A DNA stretch of 64,000 nucleotides, taken from the NCBI GenBank assembly GCA_037953745.1, contig JBAKBP010007136.1:1-64000 (forward strand), given 5' to 3'. Made by a program: the position numbers and the translations under genes. The notes under the pieces were generated by a model. It made no database searches and was not told where the DNA came from. It saw nothing but the letters and a program-made list of their open reading frames with translations. Position 1 is the stretch's first letter. The number at the start of each line of letters is the position of its first letter. Below, in pieces: positions 43,377 to 52,853 of the stretch. The DNA comes from Lithodes maja. Lineage: Eukaryota; Arthropoda; Malacostraca; Decapoda; Lithodidae.

Positions 43377-44660
43377 ACAGGACTTGGGAATTGACCAAGT
43401 GTGTAACGCAGAAAATCCCAATGGGATCTTCAACTTAGCTAGACGAGTTAAGGATGACAGTAGAGATGTTGTAGGAGAAGAGTGTCAGGAATGATAATGG
43501 GACAATTGTTTATTGACGATGACAAAGAAATCAGAGAGGCTAGGTAGGTACATTACGAAAATTACTCAACATGAGTTTGAGTGCAATAGAGAGCAGCTTA
43601 GTAATGAAACACCAATACTTGCCCCACTCCCCCCTTTGATAATGCCAGATGTTGTAAGCAGTGCAATACCCCCCTTTGATAGTGCCAGATGTTGTAAGCA
43701 GTGCAATACCCCCCTCTGATAGTGCCAGATGTTGTAAGCAGTGCAATACCCCCCTTTGATAGTGCCAGATGTTGTAAGCAGTGCAATACCCCCCTTTGAT
43801 AGTGCCAGATGTTGTAAGCAGTGCAATACCCCCCTTTGATAGTGCCAGATGTTGTAAGCAGTGCAATACCCCCCTTTGATAGTGCCAGATGTTGTAAGCA
43901 GTGCACTACCCCCCTTTGATAGTGCCAGATGTTGTAAGCAGTGCAATACCCCCCTTTGATAGTGCCAGATGTTGTAAGCAGTGCAATACCCCCCTTTGAT
44001 AGTGCCAGATGTTGTAAGCAGTGCAATACCCCCCTTTGATAGTGCCAGATGTTGTAAGCAGTGCAATACCCCCCTTTGATAGTGCCAGATGTTGTAAGCA
44101 GTGCAATACCCCCCTTTGATAGTGCCAGATGTTGTAAGCAGTGCAATACCCCCCTTTGATAATGCCAGATGTTGTAAGCAGTGCAATACCCCTTTGATAG
44201 TGCCAGATGTTGTAAGCAGTGCAATACCCCCCTTTGATAGTGCCAGATGTTGTAAGCAGTGCAATACCCCCCTTTGATAGTGCCAGATGTTGTAAGCAGT
44301 GCAATACCCCCCTTTGATAGTGCCAGATGTTGTAAGCAGTGCAATACATAAAATTAAGGACAGAAAAGCTGCAAGATGCTCTGGCATTGTCGCTGAGATG
44401 ATAAAAGCCTTGGGTGACATAGGAGTGAGATTGGTCAATGAGCTAATAAACTCCATTAAAGAGACGAGGATACCCGATGAATGACATAAAAGTGTAATAG
44501 TAAACATATAAAAGGGTAAGGGGAATTTATTTGATAGGGGAAATTATAGAGGCCTGAAAAGGTTTGACCAAGTTTGACCAAATCATGAAGGTCTGTGAGA
44601 CTCTTTGAAGGCATAATCAAGGAAAGCATTTCTCTCAATGATATACTGTTCGGTGTCATG
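43377..44660 (+). pseudogene. RTE LINE internal fragment with a minisatellite inside
   Basis: 43400-43560 matches the RTE linker (NPNGIFNLARRVKDDSRDVV). 44345-44640 matches the RT start (IKDRKAARCSGIVAEMIKAL) and beyond. Between them the codons for PPLI.PDVVSSAI have expanded into a 40-bp array (43622-44345). It is truncated at both ends. Confidence 0.85.
43622..44345. repeat. 40-bp minisatellite, about 18 units, born in RTE coding sequence
   Basis: Unit CCCCCTTTGATAGTGCCAGA plus TGTTGTAAGCAGTGCAATA. Units are nearly identical; one is 2-3 bp shorter (44188 area). 40 is not a multiple of 3, yet no stop occurs in any minus frame, so long minus-strand open frames (up to 313 codons) appear; they are artefacts. 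Confidence 0.97.
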
Positions 44661-45012
44661 TACTGTATGTATATATGTACTGTAGGCTACAGTATACAAA
44701 AAATATTACAGTACCGCATGTGGTATTTGACATAAATATTTTATAGGCTATGTCTTACTTGGGGGCAGAAAATATATTACAGTGTATGAAAAGTCTTGGT
44801 TCTGGATAATGGTGAGAGTCACAATGCCCTCCTCAGTGCTGATAAATGTCAGGTTACGATCTTGGGACTACAAAGAAATAATAGGCCAGAAGTCTTTTAC
44901 ATGTCTCTCTCACTATCTGATGCTCCGATTTACAATAATAATATAGGTTTAGAGGTCTTTGGGTTTGGGTTTTGGCTGGTCCGAGAACACATCCTCATTT
45001 ACCCCATTGCCA

Positions 45013-45079
45013 GACCTATGAGAGTTCCGTATGGAGCTCAGTGCTCTGGTTAATCTGCTCTACTTAACTAACTAGGCTA
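45013..45079 (-). repeat. Dispersed ~65-bp word, inverted copy of 23822-23886
   Basis: CAGACCTATGAGAGTT...TGTATGGAGCTCAGTG...GGTTAATCTGCTCTACTTAA is the reverse complement of the block at 23822-23886 next to the PLPP 3' end. Confidence 0.8.
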
Positions 45080-45601
45080 GGCGGGTGCCCAACCCCGAAA
45101 GGGGTTGAAATAGGGGAGCTATCCCCTCGCCTAAGGCGGCTTTCTAGGGCCTTTCCTAGCTGATGCTGAGAGGATTGGGTTCTAGTCATGTGGTGATGGG
45201 CTGGTCTATCAGAGTGAGAACTGAGTGATCTCTGCCATACCCATAGCTTACTCTGACTGTTCCTTTTACTTATATATTTTCTAGATCTCAAGTGACGGCG
45301 TCTCTAACGTGGATTGACCTCCCAATCTACCATGATTGGAAGCCAAAACGTCACATTCTTCCTTTGCTCCTCAACTTTCTCTTCATAATTGCTGAGGGGC
45401 ACAGGGCCCTGGGTGGGCCTTTGGTTTCCCGGGCGTTTCCGCACCCTCCTTAGCTCCCCGCCATGGAGTGGCTTCGGTCACCCAGGCTTTATTGTGGTCG
45501 GCAGGGAGGGTTCTTTGGGGGCGCTCGATTGTGGCCTTGGCCTTATTCGGGGCCTTGGGGCTGTTCGGCCAGGCAGCTTGAGGAACAACAACAACAACAA
45601 C
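45080..45601 (+). mobile_element. SINE-N, long form with 14-bp target duplication
   Basis: 522 bp from GGCGGGTGCCCAACCCCGAA to an (AAC)n tail. AACTAACTAGGCTA flanks it at 45066-45079 and 45602-45615. The first ~115 bp are missing from the short form; the rest matches it. The last ~60 bp match the LINE-N 3' end. Confidence 0.95.
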
Positions 45602-45739
45602 AACTAACTAGGCTAACTAACTAATTCACCCCATTAATTAAAGGGTTTGCTATAATATTATTCTACTTAAGATCAGGCTTTTAGGAACGTATCCAAATCG
45701 TAAATCGAGGGAAAACTATATTGGACTAGTTTCCACACC

Positions 45740-46440
45740 TAATAATATAGCATAATAGCCAATAGAATTGTAGGGCTGATAAGGACATTTGTGTCACTTG
45801 ACGAAGAAATATTCAGGAATCTCTATACAGCGCTGGTTAGGCCGCACCTGGAATATGCGAACCAGGTGTGGGCTCCATATATGGTAAAGGATATAGAAGC
45901 AGTGGAGAAAGTGCAGAGGAGAGCTAGCAAGCTAGTACCAACGTTGAAGAACGCGGCATGAGCAGAGGTTGAGGACACTGGGGCTTCCAACACTGGCATA
46001 TAGGAGAAAGAGAGGGGATATGATAGAGACTTTTAAGATAGTGTCAGGAATGTATGATGAGGATGTGTGTGAAGGGATCTTCTTGATGCGGGAGGGAACA
46101 AGAACGAGAGGACACCCTAAGAAAATTTACAAAGAAAGAAATAGGCTTGAAAAGGCAAAGAACTCATTTTGTGATAGAGTGGTAAATGAGTGAAACGCAC
46201 TGCCCCAGTATGTAGTCGATTCCGAATCAATAAGGAAGTTTGAAAGTAATCTTGATAAAGCAGGGGGAAGACAAGATTTGAAGTTTGATTATAAAGCAAA
46301 AATACAGAATAGTAAAAATGTTGCGTCTGCTACCGCCGCCGCCAACACCGTGAACGACCGCAGCAGTGCAAGTACTGGCATTGAGCTGGATACACAGGCC
46401 TAGTTTGCCTTTTTCCAGAGGATCTACTGTAATATACTGT
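45740..46440 (+). pseudogene. CR1-type LINE 3' end
   Basis: Frames encode FVSLDEEIFRNLYTALVRPH, LEYANQVWAPYMVKDIEAVE, LGLPTLAYRRKRGDMIETFK and NALPQYVVDSESIRKFESNL. The end includes the GCC-repeat block copied antisense at 1627-1785. 5'-truncated, frameshifts and stops. Confidence 0.85.
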
Positions 46441-46699
46441 AAGATAATTGTGGCAACTAGTTATTGACTTGATAATTACTGTTAGCAGTACTAAAACATG
46501 ACACTTGTGAGATATTTTGAACAGAACACTGCTGTAATCCCCCAAGCCTCCTATTTTTACATCCAAGAATCCTCAAAAATGGCTGCCATCTAACTTCCCA
46601 TATCCTGTGTGATGTCATACAACACACTATTTATGTAAGTGACCTACTGGAAATTCCCAACCAAGTCTAAGGAGTCTGTCATAATGCTACCGTTAATTT

Positions 46700-47112
46700 G
46701 TTTTTTTCTATGTGGGTGAGGGAGACAAAAGGCAGAACTGCCTGTATCAAGTGCCTCCCCCAGAGTTGAAAGAGTGACAGGGCCAAAATCAAGAGACGTT
46801 CGAGCCAAAATGCCTGGACACACAGAGTTTGAAGCAATTTAAGTCATAGGAAGAGGGAAAGACTGATTCTGGGAGAGTTCCAGAGCTCAGCAGTTGAATA
46901 GAAGAAAGACTGAGAATAATGTTTCACTCTTGGGTTGGAGAGTTGCACAGAGTAGGTGTGGGATTGTGTTGCAAGACGGGTACTACATGCCCTACGTAGA
47001 GGAGGTGGTATACACTGGGAAAGCTCTGATGAACATTGATTATTGTAGTAGCGATAGAATAGCAGGAGAGATGCAATATTGCGGCGAAGAGAGAGAGATT
47101 GCAGAGATAGTT
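46700..47112 (-). pseudogene. Jockey-like LINE 3' end, antisense
   Basis: Reverse complement of about 5126-5510: encodes the same C-terminus (NSLPESVFPLPMT-like, FGSNV-like) with a T run at 46698-46706 as its poly(A). 5'-truncated at about 47112. Confidence 0.85.
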
Positions 47113-48047
47113 CATTTTTTATAGCGGTTGGTAAACTATCATTTCCTCATCTTCATTGCTCAGCTATTACGCAGATTTTGTAGCAAAGTATTTTGTTAAT
47201 TATGAAAATGTGGGTATTTATATGATGCAGATATGTACAGTAGAAGTTTTATATTCCTCCCATTACACATAAGAGCAAGCTGCCAGGTGAAAAACAAAAA
47301 CTATAATTTCACTCCGAATTGCTTTTATTAAATACCGTATATCTGTTGGACATAATATAGTTCTTTCTTTTTTAAATATAGATATATAATTAATTGACTG
47401 TATGCTATGTGTTGAGGTAAGATCAATTTTTTTAAAGTACAGTACTGTATCTTTGGGGGCATTTTTTCTGAGAAAAGGGGTAAAAAGGATGACTAGCCAT
47501 CCAAAACCAAATAGGTGCCTAACATCCAATTTCTATAATTCAATAATGCGTCTTTTCACAACGCGGTACGTTTCCATGACCATTTATCAGCACTAATCAA
47601 GAGTGCACTGTGTATCACTGGCCTGCAAGACAAGTTACTGTAACTTACACCACTAAGCACCCCATTAGATGAGAATTATAAATACTTGTTAACAAAAAGT
47701 TTTAGACACATTTGGAATTCAAATTGGCATTCCTTGTATCATGTAGCTAATGATCTGTGAACATTCAATCGACCACTTGCGAGTTTCAGGCTACTGTATA
47801 AGGAAGTTAGAACCGTAAACATCGATATAATACAGAAATGCTATGATAATGTGAGTTTCTGATGGATAAAAAGTGTGATAAATTTGGTTTTATATACCTA
47901 TAAAATTAATGTATTATGACCTTATTTTAGCTGAAAATTCTGCTAAATATTGACGGCCACAACTCCAACTTCCTTATAGACCAAAACTCACAAGTGGTCG
48001 ATTCATGCCAAGTAATTAAGGAGTATAAAAGTACAAAGTATTCATAA
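47113..48047. other. No gene seen
   Basis: AT-rich flank. 47750-47775 and 47985-48003 share an inverted word (GACCACTTGCGAGTTT / AAACTCACAAGTGGTC), perhaps a small inverted-repeat element of about 250 bp. Confidence 0.45.
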
Positions 48048-48059
48048 ACTACTTTACCA

Positions 48060-48543
48060 TACCACTATTAAACAAATCATAGAAGACTGCATTTCACACA
48101 ACCACTTACTGAGTGGTGATGGGCTGCTCTGTGGTGATGGGCTGGTCTATCAGAGTGAGAACTGAGCAATCTCTGCCATACCCATAGCTTACTCTGACTT
48201 TTCCTTTTACTTATATATTTTCTAGATCTCAAGTGACGGCGTCACTTCCGTGGATTGACCTCCCAATCTACCAAGATTGGAAGCCAAAGCGTCACATTTT
48301 TCCTTTGCCCCTCAACTTTCTCTTCATAATTTGCCGAGGGGCACAGGGCCCTGAGTAGGGCTTTGGTTTCCCGGACGTTCCCGCACCCTCCTCACCTCCC
48401 CGCCATGAAGTGGCTTCGGTCACCCAGGCTTTATTGTGGTCGGCAGGGAGGGTTCTGTGGGGGCGCTCAGTTATGGCCTTGGCCTTGCTCAGGGCCTTGG
48501 GGCTGTTCGGCCAGGCAGCTTGGGGAAGAACAACAACAACAAC
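48060..48543 (+). mobile_element. Chimeric retrocopy: LINE-N piece joined to SINE-N
   Basis: 48060-48108 is an internal LINE-N piece (ATTAAACAAATCATAGAAGA ... CACAACCACTTAC). From 48113 the SINE-N start (GTGGTGATGGGCTG) appears twice, then the SINE-N body and an (AAC)n tail follow. The unit is flanked by AACTACTTTACCA (48047-48059 and 48544-48556), so the chimera was inserted in one event. Confidence 0.85.
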
Positions 48544-48556
48544 AACTACTTTACCA

Positions 48557-49011
48557 CAACTGATGACACCTGACTTATCCCTTTCTCCAACACAACACGG
48601 CTTCAGGCCATTGCACTCCACAAACACTTTTCTTACAGACCTTACACAAAGAGCTTTTGACGGCATCAACTCAGCTAGACCACCACACAGATCAGTACTT
48701 GCCACACTCGACATTAGTAAAGCCTTCGATGCCATCCCCCGCCACAACCTAACAAACAAAATCTACAACACATACATGCACAACAACACAAAAAGATGGC
48801 TGGCCAACTTCTTAGCAGGCAGATGTGCACACGCTTTTGCCGGTCAGTCATCTAGCATTAGAAATTTCCCAAACAGAGTCCCGCAAGGATCCGTCCTATC
48901 GCCCGCACTCTTCAATCTGTACATGCACGATATAACTACACCCAATACTCCCCAAATAAACTTAGCCTCCTATGCAGATGACATAACACTCACATGCACA
49001 CACCATAAAGG
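48557..49011 (+). pseudogene. LINE-N reverse transcriptase, N-terminal and palm part
   Basis: Open frame: LSPTQHGFRPLHSTNTFLTD, VLATLDISKAFDAIPRHNLT, RVPQGSVLSPALFNLYMHDI and the catalytic ASYADDITLTCTH. These are RT motifs with YADD, of the Jockey/I-related group. It is cut at 49011 by the LINE-C insertion and resumes at about 52854. No endonuclease precedes it, so it is 5'-truncated at 48557. Confidence 0.9.
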
Positions 49012-49054
49012 CGGGAGTGACGAATCGGAGGGAGAGCCGGATTTTCCCGGTTTC

Positions 49055-49894
49055 ATGACAACATGGACCGCAGAGGACACTGGAAAATTTTGCTTCATGC
49101 TGTTGAACAAAATCAAGAAATTGGAGGACCGAGTGACTGGCTTGGAGATAGTTAAGAAGGAAATTGTTACAGAGAATGGTGAGTTGAAGAACAGGTTGGA
49201 GTTAGTGGAGAGAGAAAAGGCAGTGATAATGACTAGGCTAGACACCAGTATCTCTGAAGGTAAAAATGATTGGGGCATGACTAGAGACCAAGTGGTAAAA
49301 GATTTAGACAGTGTAAGGAAGGCTCACAGTGACGAATTCAGGAAGATATTGGATGAACAGAAACAGCAAGATGTTAGGATAAAGGACCAGGTAAAAAGTA
49401 TGGTTAAGCAAGGCATCCACGAAAACTCTCAGGCCATCCAGGAAGAAAGTCGTAGGGCTAACTGCCTCATAATATCAGGGGTGGAAGAAAAGGAGGAACT
49501 AGACTGGACAAAACGAAAAGAGCAGGATGAAGGTTGCATCAACAATATTCTGGAATCTATTAAAGATGAGGAGGACACCTGGAAGGAGGAAATATCAGAC
49601 ATGTTTAGGCTGGGAAAATATACAAAGGAATACAATAGACTGGTAAAAATTGAATTTAAGTCAAGAAGGACTTGTGATGAAATCATGGCAGTAGCGGCTA
49701 GGCTAAAAGGGTTAGAGGGTAAGGACAAAATCTACATCAGGCGAGACTTACCAGAAGAAGAGAGAAAGAAGGAGGCTGAACTAAGGAAAACCGCCAAGGA
49801 GGAAAATAGCAAGAGGACAGAACAAGAAAAGAATAAGTTTTTTTACGGAGTAAGAAAGGGGAAGATTATGAAACTTTCGGTAAAAAGAAACTAA
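49055..49894 (+). CDS. LINE-C ORF1: coiled-coil RNA-binding protein
   Basis: 279 codons from the first ATG in frame after the element's left end. Residues about 10-130 are rich in heptad-type Leu/Ile/Val with many Lys/Glu (LLNKIKKLEDRVTGLEIVKK), fitting a coiled coil. Residues about 140-230 (ANCLIISGVEEKEEL, DMFRLGKYTKEYN, LVKIEFKSRRTCDEIM, GKDKIYIRRDLPEEER) have the order of the L1 ORF1p RRM-like domain that binds the element RNA. The C-terminus is very basic. No zinc knuckle seen. The role in RNP formation is inferred from the family. Confidence 0.8.
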   Translation: MTTWTAEDTGKFCFMLLNKIKKLEDRVTGLEIVKKEIVTENGELKNRLELVEREKAVIMTRLDTSISEGKNDWGMTRDQVVKDLDSVRKAHSDEFRKILDEQKQQDVRIKDQVKSMVKQGIHENSQAIQEESRRANCLIISGVEEKEELDWTKRKEQDEGCINNILESIKDEEDTWKEEISDMFRLGKYTKEYNRLVKIEFKSRRTCDEIMAVAARLKGLEGKDKIYIRRDLPEEERKKEAELRKTAKEENSKRTEQEKNKFFYGVRKGKIMKLSVKRN

Positions 49895-52794
49895 AAATAA
49901 AAGAGGGTAGGGAACAGTCCGCCGCAGATAAGGCGCTTGGAGCAGGTAATGGGGGACTAGAAAGTATAAGGATTCTATATAGCAATGTCGATGGGCTAAT
50001 CTCTAAGAAACTAGAACTAACAGACTTACTCAATACTAAGAAACCAGAAATAGTATGTCTCACTGAGACAAAACTAAGAGAAGACCTTGATATAAATTTG
50101 CTAGGATGGTCTGAATATAGGATTTGGAGGAGGGACAGAAAATTTCGACATGGAGGTGGAGTGTGCATCCTTACTAGGAAAGATTTGATTGTGTCTGAGA
50201 TAAAACTAGAAACTTCAACAGCAGAAGTTTTAGCAATAGAGATTGGTGGAAACGAAAAAATAGTGGTGATAGTAGCGTATGTACCTCCCAAGACGAAGAC
50301 ATGGGGTAAGGAGGAGCATAGCCTAATGCGTAAGGAAACAATTAGTGTGCTAGGAAATATCTTGGCTTCAAAGGATGAAATAGTCATGTGTGGGGACTTT
50401 AACTGCAAGGAAGTGAATTGGGAAGATCTTGAAGCCGGAGCAGGGGAGGAAAGTTGGGGCTATGAATTTTTAAGTATGGCCATGGAAAATTCTATATACC
50501 AACATGTAAAAGAGTCAACAAGAGTAAGGGGAAGTGATCAACCAGCTAGATTGGACCTTCTATTCACAAGAAGGGAGGAGGAGGTTCAAAGTATTCAGTA
50601 CCTATGCCCACTAGGAAAAAGCGACCATGCAGTTCTAGACATAGACTTACTATTGAAGTATAATCTACCCAAGGGAAGGGAAAAGCACAAGGAAAATCAC
50701 TGGATGTATTCCAGAACCGATTTCGAAGGACTACAGGATTTTTTCAAGTCACAAAATTGGGATCAGGTGTTATCTGAAAGTGAGGTAGACAAAAAACTCC
50801 AGGCATTCATGGAGATCTATGATACTGGTATAAAAACTTTTGTCCCTAAGTACGTTAATAAAAGGAAAAAAAGTAATCGCAAAGTATGGTTTAACCGCGA
50901 ATGTAGGCAAGCACAGGAAGCAAAAAACAAAGCCTGGAAAAAGATGAGAAACTGGGATTCGGAAGATAACAGGCAAAAGTATAAAGAGGAGAGAAACAAA
51001 TACACAGAAATGAGGAGGAGGTCAGAGGCAAACCATGAGAAAGGGATAGTGGAGAACTATGAAAAGAATCCAAAAATGTTTTTCAAGTTTGTAAACGGCA
51101 AAAGGAAGATAAAAGCCACGATCGTAAAGATTAAAAGTGGAAACAGAATCATAGAAGAGGATACAGAGATTGCGGAAGAACTAAATAGAAATTTTGCATC
51201 AGTATTTACAAAAGAAGGAGAATTCATTGCACCAGAATCCAATGAGATAGGTACAGAGGAAATGCCGGAAGTCACATTTAACAGACCAGAGCTCATAGAC
51301 AAAATGAGTAAGGTGGACCCAAACAAAGCCGCTGGACCGGACGGAGTATCAGGCTGGATTATTAAAGAAAATGCTAAGGAACTGAGTATACCGTTATATG
51401 ACATAATGACCAAATCATTGGACACAGGGATAGTACCTACAGAATGGAAAAGAGCAAACATTATTCCTATATTTAAGGGAGGAAGCAGAGATAAACCACT
51501 GAACTATAGACCTGTATCACTATTGAGCATCCTCATGAAGATTCTGGAAGGATTAATAAGGGACAAATGGGTTAACTACCTGGAATCCAAAAGATTAATT
51601 ACTGACCGACAATTTGGATTCAGAGGAGGCAGATCATGTGTAAGCAACTTGTTGAGTTTTTACTCTAGAGTAATAGACACAGTGGACAAGAGGGAAGGAT
51701 GGGTAGACTGTGCCTACCTAGACTTTAAAAAGGCATTTGACAAAGTTCCACACAAGAGATTGCTGTGGAAATTAAAACATGAGGGAAAAGTAGGAGACAA
51801 ACTGCTGAAATGGATGGAGAGCTACCTTAGCGGAAGACAGATGAGAACAACAGTAAGGGGGAAATCGTCAAACTGGACTCAAATTACGAGTGGGGTACCA
51901 CAAGGATCTGTCCTAGCCCCAATCATGTTTCTAATATTTGTAAATGACTTACCTGAGGGACTAACAAGCTACATGAGCATGTTTGCGGACGATGCTAAAC
52001 TGCTTAAAACGATCAGAACCCAGGAGGATTGCCTTGAGTTCCAAGCAGATTTGCAAAAGATCCATGAATGGAGCATCAAATGGAATATGGAGTTCAATGC
52101 AGGGAAATGTAAGACTCTAGAAATGGGTAAAAGCAAGTACAGACCTAGAAAAGATTATAAACTAGGAAACGAAGTGATTCCCAAAGCAGAAAAAGAAAAA
52201 GACTTGGGGATAGAATTTAAGGATAACATGTCTCCAGAAAGCCACGTAAATAAGATAGTGAGAGAATCACTAGCACTATTGGCAAATATCAGGATGTCTT
52301 TCAATTATCTTAATGAAAACACCATGAAACAAATAATAACGGCAATAATAAGACCCAGGATGGAATATGCATCTGTGGTGTGGTCCCCTCACATGAAGAA
52401 ACATATCCACAAAATTGAGAGGGTACAGAGAGCAGCTACGAGGATGATCCCAGGTTTGGAAAATTTGGAGTACCAAGAGAGGCTCGAGAGATTGAATCTA
52501 CCTACACTGGAACAGAGAAGGAAACGAGGACAGCAAATTCAGATATACAAATATGTTAGAGGTATTGACAAAATCGACCAAGAAAACTTCATAGAGAGGG
52601 ATGGAGGTGAGAGAACAAGAGGTCACAGCTACAAACTAAAAGTGCTTAATAGTAAATCTGATCTGGAAAGTAAAAGATTTCCTGCCAACTCGATTAGTGG
52701 GTGGAACAAATTGCCAGCCGAAGTAGTGTCTGCACCATCAGTGCATAGTTTCAAAGCACGGTATGACAAACATATCTTAGGAGGCGGGAATTAA
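49837..52794 (+). CDS. LINE-C ORF2: endonuclease and reverse transcriptase, no AUG near its start
   Basis: About 985 codons are open after a TAA at 49834-49836. Endonuclease (codons about 45-275): ILYSNVDGLISKK, CLTETKL (Glu), MCGDFNCKEVNWE and LGKSDHAVLDID (Ser-Asp-His). RT (about 490-760): AAGPDGVSGWIIKE, NYRPVSLLSILMKILEGLI, CAYLDFKKAFDKVPHKR, GVPQGSVLAPIMFLIFVNDL and the catalytic MFADDAKLL. The C-terminal domain has MEYASVVWSPHMKKHIHKIE and ends ARYDKHILGGGN, as in CR1-type LINEs. No ATG occurs in this frame until the middle of the endonuclease (about 50326), so translation probably depends on a -1 shift from ORF1 in the overlap, which holds a run of seven T at 49838-49844. Confidence 0.9.
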   Translation, partial: VFLRSKKGEDYETFGKKKLKIKEGREQSAADKALGAGNGGLESIRILYSNVDGLISKKLELTDLLNTKKPEIVCLTETKLREDLDINLLGWSEYRIWRRDRKFRHGGGVCILTRKDLIVSEIKLETSTAEVLAIEIGGNEKIVVIVAYVPPKTKTWGKEEHSLMRKETISVLGNILASKDEIVMCGDFNCKEVNWEDLEAGAGEESWGYEFLSMAMENSIYQHVKESTRVRGSDQPARLDLLFTRREEEVQSIQYLCPLGKSDHAVLDIDLLLKYNLPKGREKHKENHWMYSRTDFEGLQDFFKSQNWDQVLSESEVDKKLQAFMEIYDTGIKTFVPKYVNKRKKSNRKVWFNRECRQAQEAKNKAWKKMRNWDSEDNRQKYKEERNKYTEMRRRSEANHEKGIVENYEKNPKMFFKFVNGKRKIKATIVKIKSGNRIIEEDTEIAEELNRNFASVFTKEGEFIAPESNEIGTEEMPEVTFNRPELIDKMSKVDPNKAAGPDGVSGWIIKENAKELSIPLYDIMTKSLDTGIVPTEWKRANIIPIFKGGSRDKPLNYRPVSLLSILMKILEGLIRDKWVNYLESKRLITDRQFGFRGGRSCVSNLLSFYSRVIDTVDKREGWVDCAYLDFKKAFDKVPHKRLLWKLKHEGKVGDKLLKWMESYLSGRQMRTTVRGKSSNWTQITSGVPQGSVLAPIMFLIFVNDLPEGLTSYMSMFADDAKLLKTIRTQEDCLEFQADLQKIHEWSIKWNMEFNAGKCKTLEMGKSKYRPRKDYKLGNEVIPKAEKEKDLGIEFKDNMSPESHVNKIVRESLALLANIRMSFNYLNENTMKQIITAIIRPRMEYASVVWSPHMKKHIHKIERVQRAATRMIPGLENLEYQERLERLNLPTLEQRRKRGQQIQIYKYVRGIDKIDQENFIERDGGERTRGHSYKLKVLNSKSDLESKRFPANSISGWNKLPAEVVSAPSVHSFKARYDKHILGGGN

Positions 52795-52853
52795 CGAGCA
52801 TGCTCACTCCCGCAAATACAACTAGTGTAAGTACAACTAGTGTAAGTACCAAA

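Larger units (their letters stand above)
44896..45716. mobile_element. F element, split by inserts
   Basis: The left part 44896-45012 (ATGTCTCTCTCACTATCTGA ... CATTTACCCCATT) and right part 45628-45716 (GGCTTTTAGGAACGTATCC ... AATCGAGGGAAAACTA) are the two halves of an F element. Confidence 0.75.
49012..52853 (+). mobile_element. LINE-C: nearly full-length CR1-like LINE, both ORFs open
   Basis: Inserted in LINE-N between the YADD region and the following helix. The left end is GGCGGGAGTGACGAATCG. The right end has a stop at 52792-52794, a short 3' region and a tail of two ACTAGTGTAAGTACA-like repeats. ORF1 (49055-49894) and ORF2 (49837-52794) overlap by 58 nt. The antisense copy at 57771-61256 is nearly identical, so the family was recently active. 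Confidence 0.9.

Noticed and set aside
43513..44350. CRISPR-like array of 40-bp repeats
   Set aside because: Units are contiguous without spacers, the genome is eukaryotic, and the unit is RTE coding sequence.
43566..44507. 313-codon minus-strand open frame with a 40-residue repeat
   Set aside because: It is produced by the 40-bp minisatellite inside an RTE fragment; no stop happens to fall in the unit, and the true coding sense is the plus strand.
16013..48563. Recurring frames with GLWFPGRFRTLLSSPPWSGF and similar
   Set aside because: They come from SINE-N copies. The frame is open in several copies because the SINE is short and GC-rich; copies differ by frameshifts and there is no shared start or stop.
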